64,000 bases of DNA, taken from NCBI RefSeq assembly GCF_001429625.1, contig NZ_LMSU01000002.1:186001-250000 (forward strand), written 5' to 3'. This stretch comes from Nocardioides sp. Soil805. GTDB taxonomy: Bacteria > Actinomycetota > Actinomycetes > Propionibacteriales > Nocardioidaceae. A program made the translations under genes and the position numbers. This document shows, piece by piece, positions 27,193 to 36,161 of the stretch (its first letter is position 1; each line of letters opens with the position of its first letter). The notes below the pieces were generated by a model. The model saw nothing but the letters and a program-made list of their open reading frames with translations. It was not told the origin of the DNA and did no database searches.

Positions 27193-28653
27193 GTGGCTGA
27201 CTTCTCGCTCTCCTCCGTCGCCGACCTGCCGCTCGACCTGTGGGTGGGTGGCGTCGAGCGCGCCGCCTCCGACGGCGGCCGCTTCGACGTGCTCGACCCC
27301 GCGACCGGCGACGTCATCACCTCGGTCGCCAACGGCACGGTCGACGACGCGATGGCGTGCGTGGATGCGGCCGACGCCGCCGCGGCGTCGTGGGCGGCCA
27401 CCTCCCCGCGCGAGCGCGCCGAGATCCTCCGCAAGGCGTGGGAGCTGATGACAGAGCGGGCCGACGAGATCGCGCACCTGATCTCCCTGGAGAACGGCAA
27501 GGCGCTGCCCGACGCGCGCGGCGAGACGGCGTACGCCGCGGAGTTCTTCCGCTGGTACTCCGAGGAGGCCGTGCGCGCCTCGGGCACGGTGATGACCGCC
27601 CCGTCCGGCGCCAACCGGATCCTGGTGCTCCAGCAGCCTGTGGGCATCGCGGTGCTGGTGACCCCGTGGAACTTCCCGGCCGCGATGGCGACCCGCAAGA
27701 TCGGCCCGGCGCTGGCGGCCGGCTGCACGGTGATCCTCAAGCCCGCCTCAGACACGCCCCTGACGGCGCTGCTGATGGCCAAGATCCTGGCCGATGCCGG
27801 CGTCCCCGAGGGCGTGGTGTCGGTGCTGCCGGCGCGCCGATCGGGCGCGGTGGTCTCGGCGATGGTCCACGACCCGCGGGTCCGCAAGCTCTCCTTCACC
27901 GGCTCGACCGAGGTGGGCCGCGTGCTCCTCAAGGAGGCGGCCGACCAGGTCGTCAACTGCTCGATGGAGCTGGGCGGCAACGCGCCGTTCCTGGTCTTCG
28001 AGGACGCCGACATGGATGCCGCGATCGACGGCGCGATGATCGCCAAGATGCGCAACGCCGGTGAGGCGTGCACGGCGGCCAACCGCTTCTACGTCCACGC
28101 CGACGTGGCGGAGGACTTCAGCCGCCGGTTGGCGGAGCGGATGAAGGCGCTGACCGTCGGCCCCGGCACCGACGACGACACCCAGGTGGGTCCGTTGGTC
28201 AACGAGGAGTCCGCGGCCAAGGTCGACGAGCTGGTCAGGGGCGCGGTCTCGGCCGGCGCTCGGGTCGTGCTCGGCGGCGAGCGCCCGGACCGGGAGGGCT
28301 TCTACTACTCCCCGACCGTGCTGCTCGACGTCCCGCGCGGCGCGGACATCCTGGGGGAGGAGATCTTCGGCCCGGTCGCCCCCGTGCTGACCTTCACCGA
28401 CGAGGACGACGCCATCGCGATGGCCAACGACACCGAGTACGGCCTGGTCTCCTACGTCTACACCCAGGACCTCGCTCGCGGCCTGCGCGTCAGCGAACGG
28501 CTCGACGCCGGCATGGTGGGCCTCAACCGGGGCCTCGTCTCCGACCCGGCCGCCCCCTTCGGCGGCACGAAGCAGTCGGGCATCGGGCGCGAGGGTGGGC
28601 ACGAGGGAATGCTGGACTACATGGAGAGCAAGTACGTCGCTGTGTCGTGGTGA
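27193..28653 (+). CDS. Succinate-semialdehyde dehydrogenase-like aldehyde dehydrogenase
   Basis: 486 residues from a GTG with GAAAGG 9 nt upstream. Standard aldehyde dehydrogenase motifs: TPWNFPAAMATRKIGPALAAG, ILKPASDTPLTA, FTGSTEVGR, ELGGNAPFLVFEDAD (Glu) and NAGEACTAANRFYV (catalytic Cys). The end, GGTKQSGIGREGGHEGMLDYME, matches the succinate/glutarate semialdehyde dehydrogenase group. It would oxidise the aldehyde released upstream in the LacI pathway. It is separated from the M24 gene by a 230-bp repeat array but the strand and function fit one transcription unit. Confidence 0.9.
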   Translation: MADFSLSSVADLPLDLWVGGVERAASDGGRFDVLDPATGDVITSVANGTVDDAMACVDAADAAAASWAATSPRERAEILRKAWELMTERADEIAHLISLENGKALPDARGETAYAAEFFRWYSEEAVRASGTVMTAPSGANRILVLQQPVGIAVLVTPWNFPAAMATRKIGPALAAGCTVILKPASDTPLTALLMAKILADAGVPEGVVSVLPARRSGAVVSAMVHDPRVRKLSFTGSTEVGRVLLKEAADQVVNCSMELGGNAPFLVFEDADMDAAIDGAMIAKMRNAGEACTAANRFYVHADVAEDFSRRLAERMKALTVGPGTDDDTQVGPLVNEESAAKVDELVRGAVSAGARVVLGGERPDREGFYYSPTVLLDVPRGADILGEEIFGPVAPVLTFTDEDDAIAMANDTEYGLVSYVYTQDLARGLRVSERLDAGMVGLNRGLVSDPAAPFGGTKQSGIGREGGHEGMLDYMESKYVAVSW

Positions 28654-28872
28654 CCTGAGTTCTCCGGCACGCACTGCGATTGGTGGGACGGGCGCGCGAT
28701 CTCTAGCCCAGTTCGCCCAGAATGACGCGCGAGAAGGCTCGCACGTTCGCGACCGTCGTGGCGGCGAGAAGAGACTCGGTCTGGTGCGAGTCCCCGCCGG
28801 GGGGTGCGACTCTCGCTGGCCCGGCGCGCAATTGGGAGGTGGCTGTCGGCGGCGGCCGGTACGGTCGCGGCC

Positions 28873-29910
28873 ATGAAGAAGTGGGCGGTCCCCGAACACA
28901 GCAACAGCCAAGTGCGCAAGGCGAGCAAGATCGTCGGCAAGGGGCAGGGCACGCCCGAGGAGACCGCCGCGGCGCGGGACGTCCTGAGCAACTACCGTCT
29001 CGCCCACGCGTTTCCTCTCAACACCGTGACGGTCACCGTAAAGGCGCGGGCGCTGGCCGTGAACTCCGACGCAGTCGTCGCGCAGCGCCACAAGCGCATG
29101 CCGACGATCCTGGACAAGTTGAAGCGCCACCCTTCGATGAGCGTGACAACGATGCAGGACCTCGGCGGCTGCCGGGTCGTGCTGGAGAGCGTCGCCGAGG
29201 TCGACGAACTCGTCGAGGTCCTACGTGACTCGCCGAGGAGTAGCAACCCGGTCAACCGGGTCTACGACTACCTGCGCGAGGATCCGGGCCCGCGCGACTC
29301 CGGGTACCGCGGCGTCCATCTCGTGTACGAGTACGGGGCCTCCAAGGAGGAGTACCACGGCCTGCAGATCGAACTGCAGGTCCGCACACAACTGCAGCAC
29401 GCGTGGGCGACGGCTGTCGAGACGATGGACCTCTTCTCCGGCAGCGAGCTGAAGTACGGCAAGGGCGACCCGGAGGTCCTCCGGTTCTTCGTCGTCGTGT
29501 CCTCCCTCATGGCGCACGAGGAGGGGGTCGCCCCGGTGCCGGGCGCCGACGCGCCGGCGGAGGACCTGCTGGGAGAGCTGGCGCGGTTGGAACAAGACCA
29601 CAACGTCGTCGGGCGGCTGCGGACGTACGAGTCGCTCGTGGGCGACCATGCGACGAGCGACCGCCGCAACGTGCTGACCCTGGAACTCTGGCGTCGGGAG
29701 GGCCGCCTGACGGTTACGGTCCACGAGACTCTGGCCCTCGCTCAGGCCCGCCTGACCGAGTTGGAGGCGTTGGAGGACGATGACCTCGACGCGGTGCTGG
29801 TCAACATCGCCCGTATCAGCCAACTGCGAGAGGCATACCCCAACTACTACGCCGACACCGGCAGGTTCACCGAGTTTGTGACATCACGCCTCGAGGGCCG
29901 CATGGACTAG
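28873..29910 (+). CDS. RelA/SpoT-domain (p)ppGpp synthetase-like protein, stand-alone
   Basis: 345 residues. TACGGT (28860-28865) lies 7 nt before the ATG, a leaderless promoter. Synthetase signatures are intact: AQRHKRMPTILDKLKRH (RxKxxxSI-like), MQDLGGCRVVL with the catalytic Asp, GYRGVHLVYEYG, and LQIELQVRTQLQHAWAT with the catalytic Glu. There is no HD hydrolase, TGS or ACT domain, so this is a small-alarmone-synthetase-like protein with a C-terminal helical extension of about 130 residues. It may make (p)ppGpp or modify another nucleotide or RNA as toxic relatives do. It is the first gene of the low-GC island and has no obvious adjacent antitoxin. Confidence 0.85.
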   Translation: MKKWAVPEHSNSQVRKASKIVGKGQGTPEETAAARDVLSNYRLAHAFPLNTVTVTVKARALAVNSDAVVAQRHKRMPTILDKLKRHPSMSVTTMQDLGGCRVVLESVAEVDELVEVLRDSPRSSNPVNRVYDYLREDPGPRDSGYRGVHLVYEYGASKEEYHGLQIELQVRTQLQHAWATAVETMDLFSGSELKYGKGDPEVLRFFVVVSSLMAHEEGVAPVPGADAPAEDLLGELARLEQDHNVVGRLRTYESLVGDHATSDRRNVLTLELWRREGRLTVTVHETLALAQARLTELEALEDDDLDAVLVNIARISQLREAYPNYYADTGRFTEFVTSRLEGRMD

Positions 29911-29991
29911 GGCCACCGGGGCATTGGCCGCGGTCGAAAAAGTTCTGCCGGCAATCCTTCGATGCGTCTCAGCTACGTTCCCGGCCAAGCA

Positions 29992-31092
29992 TCAAGCTCG
30001 TGCCAGGTCGGCGGTGTCTCGCGCCGTAAGCAATTCGGACATCGCGTGATAGCGCTGCCCCTGCGCAAAGGCACTTCCTCTGCCGCGACGGCTGTGGGTG
30101 ATAGGGGCCGGAAGCGTCTGCGTCTCTGAATCACGGGGTCCCGAAAGGACGAAGACCTGGTAGACGCTTCCGTCCCACACCCGCGGCTTCCTCGCCTTCG
30201 TGGTCGAGATGGCACTCCCAACGATCTTGTCGAGCGGATCGCCCGTCTTTAGCAAACGTGCGGCGTTCTGCTTACTCCAATCGATGGCATCGAACCACTC
30301 AAGGATTCTTGGAATCACCGGTTTCACTTCTTGGTCCGCGTAGAACGCAAGATGGTCTACAACCCGGACCGATCGACCCGCCGGAAAGATGTAAACGTTC
30401 TGCTTGTAAGTCTCGTAGAGCTCCCATGCCTCCCCGGCAGGGACGACGATCACGTTGCGAGGTGGGTCGATCGGTCTCTCTTGGGCGATCGCGGTCACGC
30501 GTTCGAGAGACCGCATCCAACGGGCAGCTTCTGGATCGATCCAGCCTGCGAGCCGAACGATCTTCTGCACCTCCCCTCGTACATCAAGTTCGATGAGGCT
30601 GCCATGGTGAGCGATCCGATTCCGGAGGCGGTTTAGCGAGTCGAGGTAGGCCAAGATGACCGGTCGATCGGCTCGGGAGTGACGAAACACGAACTTCAAC
30701 GAGTGCCGCCACAGTTCCTCGTACTCGTTCTCAAACATCGTCCGCCAAAAGCCGAAGGTGACATTGGAATAGATACGCCCTGCAGTCGGGGTCTTACCGA
30801 GTTGCTTGAGTCGCCCTTCGACCTCGAGAATCCGCTTCGCGCCTTGCACCCATGGCGTGCCCGGTGGAAGCAACGGTGTTGGGCCGTCGTGCTCAAGTTG
30901 GCGAACGATCGCGTTACGTAGCAGGACTTCGAAGTGGTGGATCACCTCAAACAAAGCAGACGACGCTCGCGCGTTCCACTCGTACAGGCGGCTCGCGACG
31001 TCCGCATCGCCACCGGCGGCGTCCTCGTATTCGGCGAAGCGCGGCCGAGAGAGCCAAGCGGGGTCGATGCGGACAGGCACGCTCGAAGTCAT
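29992..31092 (-). CDS. Abi-like (AbiD/F) abortive-infection family protein
   Basis: 366 residues; TACCAT lies 5 nt before the ATG on the minus strand. The central region FFEV-type helix LFEVIHHFEVLLRNAIV and LNRLRNRIAHHGSL (RNxxAHH) is the hallmark of Abi_2-like proteins, an HEPN-related fold in which the R-N-x-x-A-H residues form a ribonuclease site. The C-terminal 150 residues (KQNVYIFPAGRSVRVVDHLAFY and a basic tail SRRGRG) have no recognised domain. Such proteins can stop phage growth by killing or arresting the host. Convergent with the RelA/SpoT gene. Confidence 0.8.
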   Translation of the reverse strand: MTSSVPVRIDPAWLSRPRFAEYEDAAGGDADVASRLYEWNARASSALFEVIHHFEVLLRNAIVRQLEHDGPTPLLPPGTPWVQGAKRILEVEGRLKQLGKTPTAGRIYSNVTFGFWRTMFENEYEELWRHSLKFVFRHSRADRPVILAYLDSLNRLRNRIAHHGSLIELDVRGEVQKIVRLAGWIDPEAARWMRSLERVTAIAQERPIDPPRNVIVVPAGEAWELYETYKQNVYIFPAGRSVRVVDHLAFYADQEVKPVIPRILEWFDAIDWSKQNAARLLKTGDPLDKIVGSAISTTKARKPRVWDGSVYQVFVLSGPRDSETQTLPAPITHSRRGRGSAFAQGQRYHAMSELLTARDTADLARA

Positions 31093-31375
31093 GCGGGATG
31101 GTACCGTTGCAGCATTGCCCCAGGTCGGCCTCTATCGGCATCTTCGGATTGCGCGACAAGCCCCTGGGGCTTAGTTCTGTCCCGCGACAACCCGGATCCA
31201 CCGCAGCACCCGTGGGAAACGGTCTGTCCTCCGTCGACGACGCTCGCGTCGCGGTCGGGACATCCACGTCTGCACGGCTGGCGTTCCCCGCGTGGGTGTC
31301 CACCCACCGACTTCGCCGACTCGAGCTCTTCTGCGCCCTGGTGACGAGTATGACGACTTGGCCAATGCGTTCTCG

Positions 31376-31854
31376 ATGACAGAGCCGAGTCTCCTGCTGG
31401 TTCCGTTCTCACCGACGCCATGGCCCGATCGGTGGGCGCGAGTCGTGCGGGCGATGGCCCTACGAAAGTTCGCGATCGGCAAGAGGGATCAGGTCTATGT
31501 GCCGAAGGTGCTCAACTCGGTGACGAACTCTCTGACCGACCGGACCCTGCCGCCAACGTGGCTAGCTATCGAGAGGGCTTCCATGGACTCGGCCTTGCGA
31601 TCCTCGCGCATGAGGGCGACGGAGACGAGAGAACCGCGCCGGAGATCATCGAGGACTTGATCTACGGCGGGCTACTACACGGCGACTACCACCGGCACGA
31701 AAGGATGAAGGTTCGCCCCAACATGGCGCACGATCTTTCGCTGTGGCAGTTCACCGGCGACGTGGAGCACTTCGTCAGACAACTTCGTGGGGTGATTCGC
31801 GCAAGCATTGAAGAGGGTCTGCTGGTGGGACCCGAACCGCTGGCGGAGGGCTAA
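31376..31854 (+). pseudogene. Frameshifted gene of unknown function
   Basis: Two overlapping frames give one continuous-looking protein. The first, from the ATG at 31376, reads MTEPSLLLVPFSPTPWPDRW to LTDRTLPP; the second takes over near 31545-31560 as NVASYREGFHGLGLAILAHE and runs to the TAA at 31854 with DLIYGGLLHGDYHRHERM and GVIRASIEEGLLVGP. Neither half has a known motif. A single-base change would join them, so this is either a recent pseudogene, a programmed frameshift or an assembly error. The 280 bp upstream (31093-31375) holds no supported gene, though EYDDLANAF in the same frame just before the ATG may be part of it. Confidence 0.6.
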
Positions 31855-31946
31855 CGATGCTGCGTCCATCCGCCGCTTGATGGCTGCGTTGAACGCGCTC
31901 CGGTCGACCCAACTGGCTCGACCAAGCCCAGATGGGCTGCTGCATC

Positions 31947-32004
31947 GCACCGCCCGGGCAGGATGCGCCCGCGGAGTGCCGCACCGTCCGGGCAGGATGT
32001 GCCC
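31947..32004 (+). repeat. Two 24-bp direct repeats abutting a start codon
   Basis: GCACCGCCCGGGCAGGAT then GCGCCC at 31947-31970, and GCACCGTCCGGGCAGGAT then GTGCCC at 31981-32004, differing at two positions, 34 bp apart. The second copy ends directly at the ATG of the AlbA_2 gene. This may be a tandem operator for that gene or a remnant of insertion. Confidence 0.75.
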
Positions 32005-33375
32005 ATGGCAATCCTTCGGTCACGACGCTTGGCCACCGTTCTCGGTGCGCCGGTAGACCACCTGAGTGCCGCGAATATCGAGGCGATGGTTGATAACCGG
32101 ATTCCGGAGGCATTCGATCTCGACTTCAAGGGCACGCTGTACGGCAACAGCGACAAGGACCGACGCGACCTGTGCGGCGACGTCGCATCGCTCGCCAACG
32201 CATCCGGCGGACTCATCGTTCTCGGCGTTGAGGAAGATGACCACGCTGTGGCCAGCAGTGCGCCAGGAGTCGAACTCAGCGACGACGAACGAAACCGGAT
32301 GCTCCAGATCCTTGCGTCGGGCATCGCGCCCCTGCCCGCCGTCGAGATCCACTCGGTGCCGAGCACCGCTGATCCCAGTCGCGGATGGTGGCTAGTGGCG
32401 GTCCCGCGGTCGAGTGGCGCTCCGCACGCCGTGATTGTCAACGACGGATTCCGCTTTCCCATACGGCACGGCACGACTACGCGCTACCTGTCCGAACCGG
32501 AAGTCGCAGCCGAGTACCGCCGCCGCGACATGCGCTCGTCGAACCTCGCGGTGCGTCTGGCCGAGGTCCTGAAGGACGCGCTGGCGAACGTGGACCGAAA
32601 TCACGGAGCATGGGTGGTCGTAGGGCTGGTCCCCGAGCACGCTGGCGCACTGGAGATCAGCCAGAAGCGCCTAGATGAGATGCGACAGAACTACGCGGGA
32701 CGAGAGCTTTTCGACGTCGGACGTGCCGGTGCCCACTTCTCCTGGGTCCGCACCGGGCGGGGCAAGTACACGGTCGGCGACGGTCCTCATGCGCGTGCTG
32801 ACTCCCCACTCCCGCACTACGGCTACGCAGAGCTGCACACCGACGGCACAGGTTCCTACGCAATCGAACTGTGGGACCTGGCTGACCGCCTGCGCCAACG
32901 GGATCGTGAGGGAGAGGAACCAGTCGAGGACCAGATCGTGCCCGACGAGATCATTGCCTTGGCCCTGCTGAACGGGCTGCGCCGCCTCGGAGCGCACGCG
33001 CGCGACACCACCGGCGCCGCAGGGGCAGCCAACCTCCTGGCCCAGCTCGTTCCCTCGCCGGGAAGGACCGTGCAGATCGGGCACACACGACGATTCGGCT
33101 TCGCTGAGTCGCGCAGCGGCAACGGCGTCTCCACCAGCGCTATCGCCGAGACCGCCGCCGCCCTGGACGACATCGCCGAGCCAGGCGCGGCACTCGTCGC
33201 CACCGCCGCGCGACTACTCGACGAACTGGGCAACTCGTTCGGGATCCCCGAAATGGGTCAGCTCTCGCTCGACGGAGAAATCAGGGTTCGGTACTGGCAG
33301 GACGCCGGACCACTGGTCACGTGGGCTGAACAACACGGCGTTGTCACCACCGACACGGCCATCGCCGGCACGTAG
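32005..33375 (+). CDS. AlbA_2/Schlafen-domain protein
   Basis: 456 residues. The N-terminal 160 residues match the AlbA_2 (Schlafen-like, DUF-type ATP-binding/nuclease) fold: PEAFDLDFKGTLYG, DRRDLCGDVASLANASGGLIVLGVEED and FRFPIRHGTTTRYLSEPEVA. In this family the Glu/Asp near DLDFK can form a nuclease site, and bacterial members occur in mobile and defence loci. The remaining 290 residues contain helical and strand segments (YGYAELHTDGTGSYAIELWD, DEIIALALLNGLRRLG) without a known domain. The ATG at 32005 is used because it directly follows the repeat pair and keeps the AlbA_2 domain near the start. Confidence 0.8.
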   Translation: MAILRSRRLATVLGAPVDHLSAANIEAMVDNRIPEAFDLDFKGTLYGNSDKDRRDLCGDVASLANASGGLIVLGVEEDDHAVASSAPGVELSDDERNRMLQILASGIAPLPAVEIHSVPSTADPSRGWWLVAVPRSSGAPHAVIVNDGFRFPIRHGTTTRYLSEPEVAAEYRRRDMRSSNLAVRLAEVLKDALANVDRNHGAWVVVGLVPEHAGALEISQKRLDEMRQNYAGRELFDVGRAGAHFSWVRTGRGKYTVGDGPHARADSPLPHYGYAELHTDGTGSYAIELWDLADRLRQRDREGEEPVEDQIVPDEIIALALLNGLRRLGAHARDTTGAAGAANLLAQLVPSPGRTVQIGHTRRFGFAESRSGNGVSTSAIAETAAALDDIAEPGAALVATAARLLDELGNSFGIPEMGQLSLDGEIRVRYWQDAGPLVTWAEQHGVVTTDTAIAGT

Positions 33376-33486
33376 CTCTTGCTCCTCACTGGGCCGGTAA
33401 GACCGGACGACCGGTTATGCGCAATGTGCCCCATTCCGCCGCCTGTCATCGTCGTGGCCGGGCGGCGTGGGTCATAGAGTCTCTGC

Positions 33487-33672
33487 ATGCCCAACAAGCC
33501 GAACGTCGTTCTGCGCGGAGGCCCGGCGGACGGCCAGATCTCGTACCTTCCCGTTCTAGGGGACCCGATGCCTTTCGAGGACGTCGGCGGTGGCTCGATC
33601 ACCTACGTGGACAACGACGAGCTCGAGGAGCACCAGGGCATCCAGTTGCGGGTATACGTGCCGAAAGACTGA
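33487..33672 (+). CDS. Small 61-residue protein of unknown function
   Basis: TAGAGT (33475-33480) is 6 nt before the ATG, a good leaderless promoter. The sequence has the start VVLRGGPADGQISYLPV, a GGPxDG motif seen in many short actinobacterial and phage proteins, and an acidic tail region (TYVDNDELEEHQGIQLRVY). Probably a compact beta-rich protein. No function known. Confidence 0.75.
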   Translation: MPNKPNVVLRGGPADGQISYLPVLGDPMPFEDVGGGSITYVDNDELEEHQGIQLRVYVPKD

Positions 33673-33746
33673 CCACCCTGAGAACGGTGTAGTCCATTCC
33701 GCCGCCTGAGTTGCTCACTTCGTTGTCTGTAGTTGAGGGTGAATCC

Positions 33747-34493
33747 GTGGACAGCATGGAACAAGAGATTGACTACGAGTCATATGTGACGCGCATGCCG
33801 CTCGACGACACGCTGCTCGAGGACTTGGGCCGCCTCAACTGGGCAGCGGCCCGTCTCCACCACGCGATTCGCGACGCGATCGATGAGATCGATGGTGCTC
33901 CTTCGGATGACCCTTTTGTGGACTGGTCACTAGGCAAGGCGCTTGGCGAGTTGAATCGTCGCGCTGAGGCTTTGGGCACTGATGAGGGCCGACGACTGTC
34001 CCAATGGTGCCGCCAGACGCGGGGGGCAGTTCAAGGTCGCAATGGGATCGTGCACGCCGTGGCCTACACGGACGAGGACGGTGCTCAGGCGCTCCGAACC
34101 TTGTCGGGCGAAGGCAGGGTCACCGTCCACCTCCTGCGGGTCGTTACAGGCATGCTGGTTCACGCAACAAGCACGATGCCGCCAGTCCGGCAGGTAGTAG
34201 TTCTGGCGCAGCTTCTCATGCGCCCGGTCCTCGTTCTCGACTTGCTCGGCGCACCACGATGGCATTCGCCGTCGTGCGTCTTTCCGCCGCCTGTCGGCGA
34301 ACGCAGTCAGCGCCTCACACGATGTCAGACGCAGTGGTTTCGTCGTACGACGAGCTGTTCGGGTCCAGCGAGTCAAGCAAGCGCTCGGCCTTGTCGATCG
34401 CGCGAGACGCCTCTGCCCACTTCGCTTGAAGGCTGGGCGTCAGCGCGTCGTTGTCGCAGCCGTAGTCATAGATGCAGTCGTTCCAGTCACTGA
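33747..34493 (+). CDS. Hypothetical helical protein
   Basis: 248 residues from a GTG at 33747 with GAGGG 7 nt upstream; an ATG three codons on is the alternative. The first 150 residues are well-behaved: LEDLGRLNWAAARLHHAIRD, LGKALGELNRRAEALG, RNGIVHAVAYTDEDGAQALR. From about residue 155 the composition changes to Ser/Arg-rich and the reading overlaps the opposite-strand gene at 34315, so the true C-terminus may be earlier with a frameshift or readthrough. RNGIVHAVAY resembles the R-N-x-x-V-H of HEPN-like helices. Function unknown. Confidence 0.6.
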   Translation: MDSMEQEIDYESYVTRMPLDDTLLEDLGRLNWAAARLHHAIRDAIDEIDGAPSDDPFVDWSLGKALGELNRRAEALGTDEGRRLSQWCRQTRGAVQGRNGIVHAVAYTDEDGAQALRTLSGEGRVTVHLLRVVTGMLVHATSTMPPVRQVVVLAQLLMRPVLVLDLLGAPRWHSPSCVFPPPVGERSQRLTRCQTQWFRRTTSCSGPASQASARPCRSRETPLPTSLEGWASARRCRSRSHRCSRSSH

Positions 34494-35091
34494 CTGTGCC
34501 AGCGTATGCATTGAACGCGTTCTCCAACCGAGCGCCGACGGTCAGGCAGGTACCCGTGCCGAGCTCGTCGATGTCGATGCGGTTGTATGCGACCGACGCC
34601 TCTCCCACCATGTCGGAGAGGTCGGACTGGTTGAGCCCCACGTCGAGTCGGGCGTCAACCGTCTGCAGCGAGTTCAACAGAGGGTCGAGCTGATCGAGGC
34701 ATGAGCCGTAGTGCGACTCTGCATCAGCGAGCTTCGCAGCGGCGGCCTCTTCTTCGGCTTGTCGCGCCTCGTCAGCGGCCTTCTCCTCAGCCTCTTGCTT
34801 GCGCTCGGCGGCCTCGCGCCGTTCGGCGGCAGCGACATCGGCGCGATGGTTCAGGACGAGCACGACCGTGACCGCGCCCAGGACGACGAGAACTGCGGCG
34901 ACCACGGTCGCGACTACCCAACGGGCCGGCCGCTTTGCGCCGTGAGCGTTGTCGGACAAGTAGTCAGCATCACCCGAGAATGTGGCACTCGATCCGGGAA
35001 CTGCGACCGCCTCCGCAGGCGTCTGTCCTGTCTGCTCCGGCACGTTCTGGTCGGAGCGACCTTCCTCGGGCGTGCCGATGTTGTCGTTCAT
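34315..35091 (-). CDS. Membrane-anchored coiled-coil protein of unknown function
   Basis: 258 residues; GAGGGGGACAAC precedes the ATG. A soluble acidic N-terminus of about 55 residues is followed by one membrane helix (WVVATVVAAVLVVLGAVTVV), then a heptad Ala/Glu/Arg coiled coil (AAAERREAAERKQEAEEK) and a C-terminal domain with four cysteines (SHYGSCLDQ, TGTCLTV, DWNDCIYDYGCDND) that could form disulfides outside the cell. No enzymatic motif. Its last 60 codons are antisense to the end of the preceding gene. Confidence 0.72.
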   Translation of the reverse strand: MNDNIGTPEEGRSDQNVPEQTGQTPAEAVAVPGSSATFSGDADYLSDNAHGAKRPARWVVATVVAAVLVVLGAVTVVLVLNHRADVAAAERREAAERKQEAEEKAADEARQAEEEAAAAKLADAESHYGSCLDQLDPLLNSLQTVDARLDVGLNQSDLSDMVGEASVAYNRIDIDELGTGTCLTVGARLENAFNAYAGTVSDWNDCIYDYGCDNDALTPSLQAKWAEASRAIDKAERLLDSLDPNSSSYDETTASDIV

Positions 35092-35546
35092 GTTGTCCCC
35101 CTCGGACGACCTTGCACCGAGTCAGTCCGACCCTGCATGCATCGTTCACGCCTAGCCCCGTGGCCAAGCCATATCCATGAATTCTCGTTCGAGTTTGACG
35201 ACCTGTCCTGCGATCGGGCCAAAGGGCCACTCGACTGGAACCGCATGAAGCGCGAGATGAGTGTCTGCGGCCAGTTGGACCGGGGCTTCCTCGGACCCGT
35301 TGTTAGAGCTCGACCACGGTGCTGCGGGAACCTTGCGGTTCGCTTGACTACCTGGATTCCACCGTGGCAGACCCGCTTCATAGCGCCGCCTATCGCGTTC
35401 GGCTCCGGGCAACGCAGATTCTGACCCTTGCATGTGCTCGACACCCCGGCTCGGCCCTCGACGAGTGCGCTCTGAGTCGCCGACGTCGCTGCGACCAGTT
35501 CTCGGTTTCCGACCCCAACTCCGTCGGTAGCCGCGAGAATTGTTCG

Positions 35547-36161
35547 GTGTCTCGGACTCTCGGTGCCTCGATCCTTCTCGCATGCCTCGCCCTGGCCGGC
35601 TGCGGCGGCGGCCGAGCCGCCGGTGCCGACCCCGCACCGGCTGCCACGGTGACAGTAACCGCCTCGCCAGCTGTCACAGAGCCTCCAAAAGCGAGCGTGC
35701 CGCCCACCAAACCCAAGTTGACCAAGGCTGAGCGCCTGCTAGATCAGACGCGCAAGAACAACAAGGACCTAAGCAACGGCGCGCAGACCTTCATCCTTGC
35801 CGATGGTGGTGGAGCTTCTGGCGCGATCAAGGCTGAGATCAAGCCGTGCCAAGCCTCGCCGTCGTCGTACTACACGGCAAGACACGGGTGCTTCATCGCC
35901 GTGTACGTGGCGTTCAGTTCGGGCGTCGACAACCTGCCAATCAATGCGGCCGACTTCTACATCCTCGGCCCCGAGAACCGGCGCTACAACCAGGGTGTTG
36001 GCGACGCAGGTCTCGTCCCGATGGAGGTCGAACGTCTCTACTTCAGCAACCTCAACAAGGGTGAGGTCCTAGATGGGTTTCTGTCGTTCGACGCCCCGGC
36101 TCATGGTCGCCTCGTGTACGACCCCGCATACGCCACCAGTCAGATCTTCTGGTCGTACTGA
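35547..36161 (+). CDS. Lipoprotein with a DUF4352-like Ig domain
   Basis: 204 residues from a GTG at 35547 that opens a short signal peptide with lipobox ALAGC (Cys at about residue 19). A Thr/Pro linker follows, then a domain with KAEIKPCQAS, GCFIAVYVAFSSGVDNLPINA and FYILGPENRRYNQ, the pattern of DUF4352-type immunoglobulin-like lipoproteins. Function unknown; surface-anchored. The upstream 450 bp contains no other supported gene. Confidence 0.72.
   Translation: MSRTLGASILLACLALAGCGGGRAAGADPAPAATVTVTASPAVTEPPKASVPPTKPKLTKAERLLDQTRKNNKDLSNGAQTFILADGGGASGAIKAEIKPCQASPSSYYTARHGCFIAVYVAFSSGVDNLPINAADFYILGPENRRYNQGVGDAGLVPMEVERLYFSNLNKGEVLDGFLSFDAPAHGRLVYDPAYATSQIFWSY

Noticed and set aside
28654..28872. 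Integration site or tRNA at the left edge of the island
   Set aside because: No tRNA-like cloverleaf, integrase or direct repeat matching the right edge (39399-39609) was found by eye.
31093..31375. Possible upstream gene before the frameshifted one
   Set aside because: Open frames here are short, mutually overlapping and without a convincing start or promoter; only the few residues directly before 31376 look coding.
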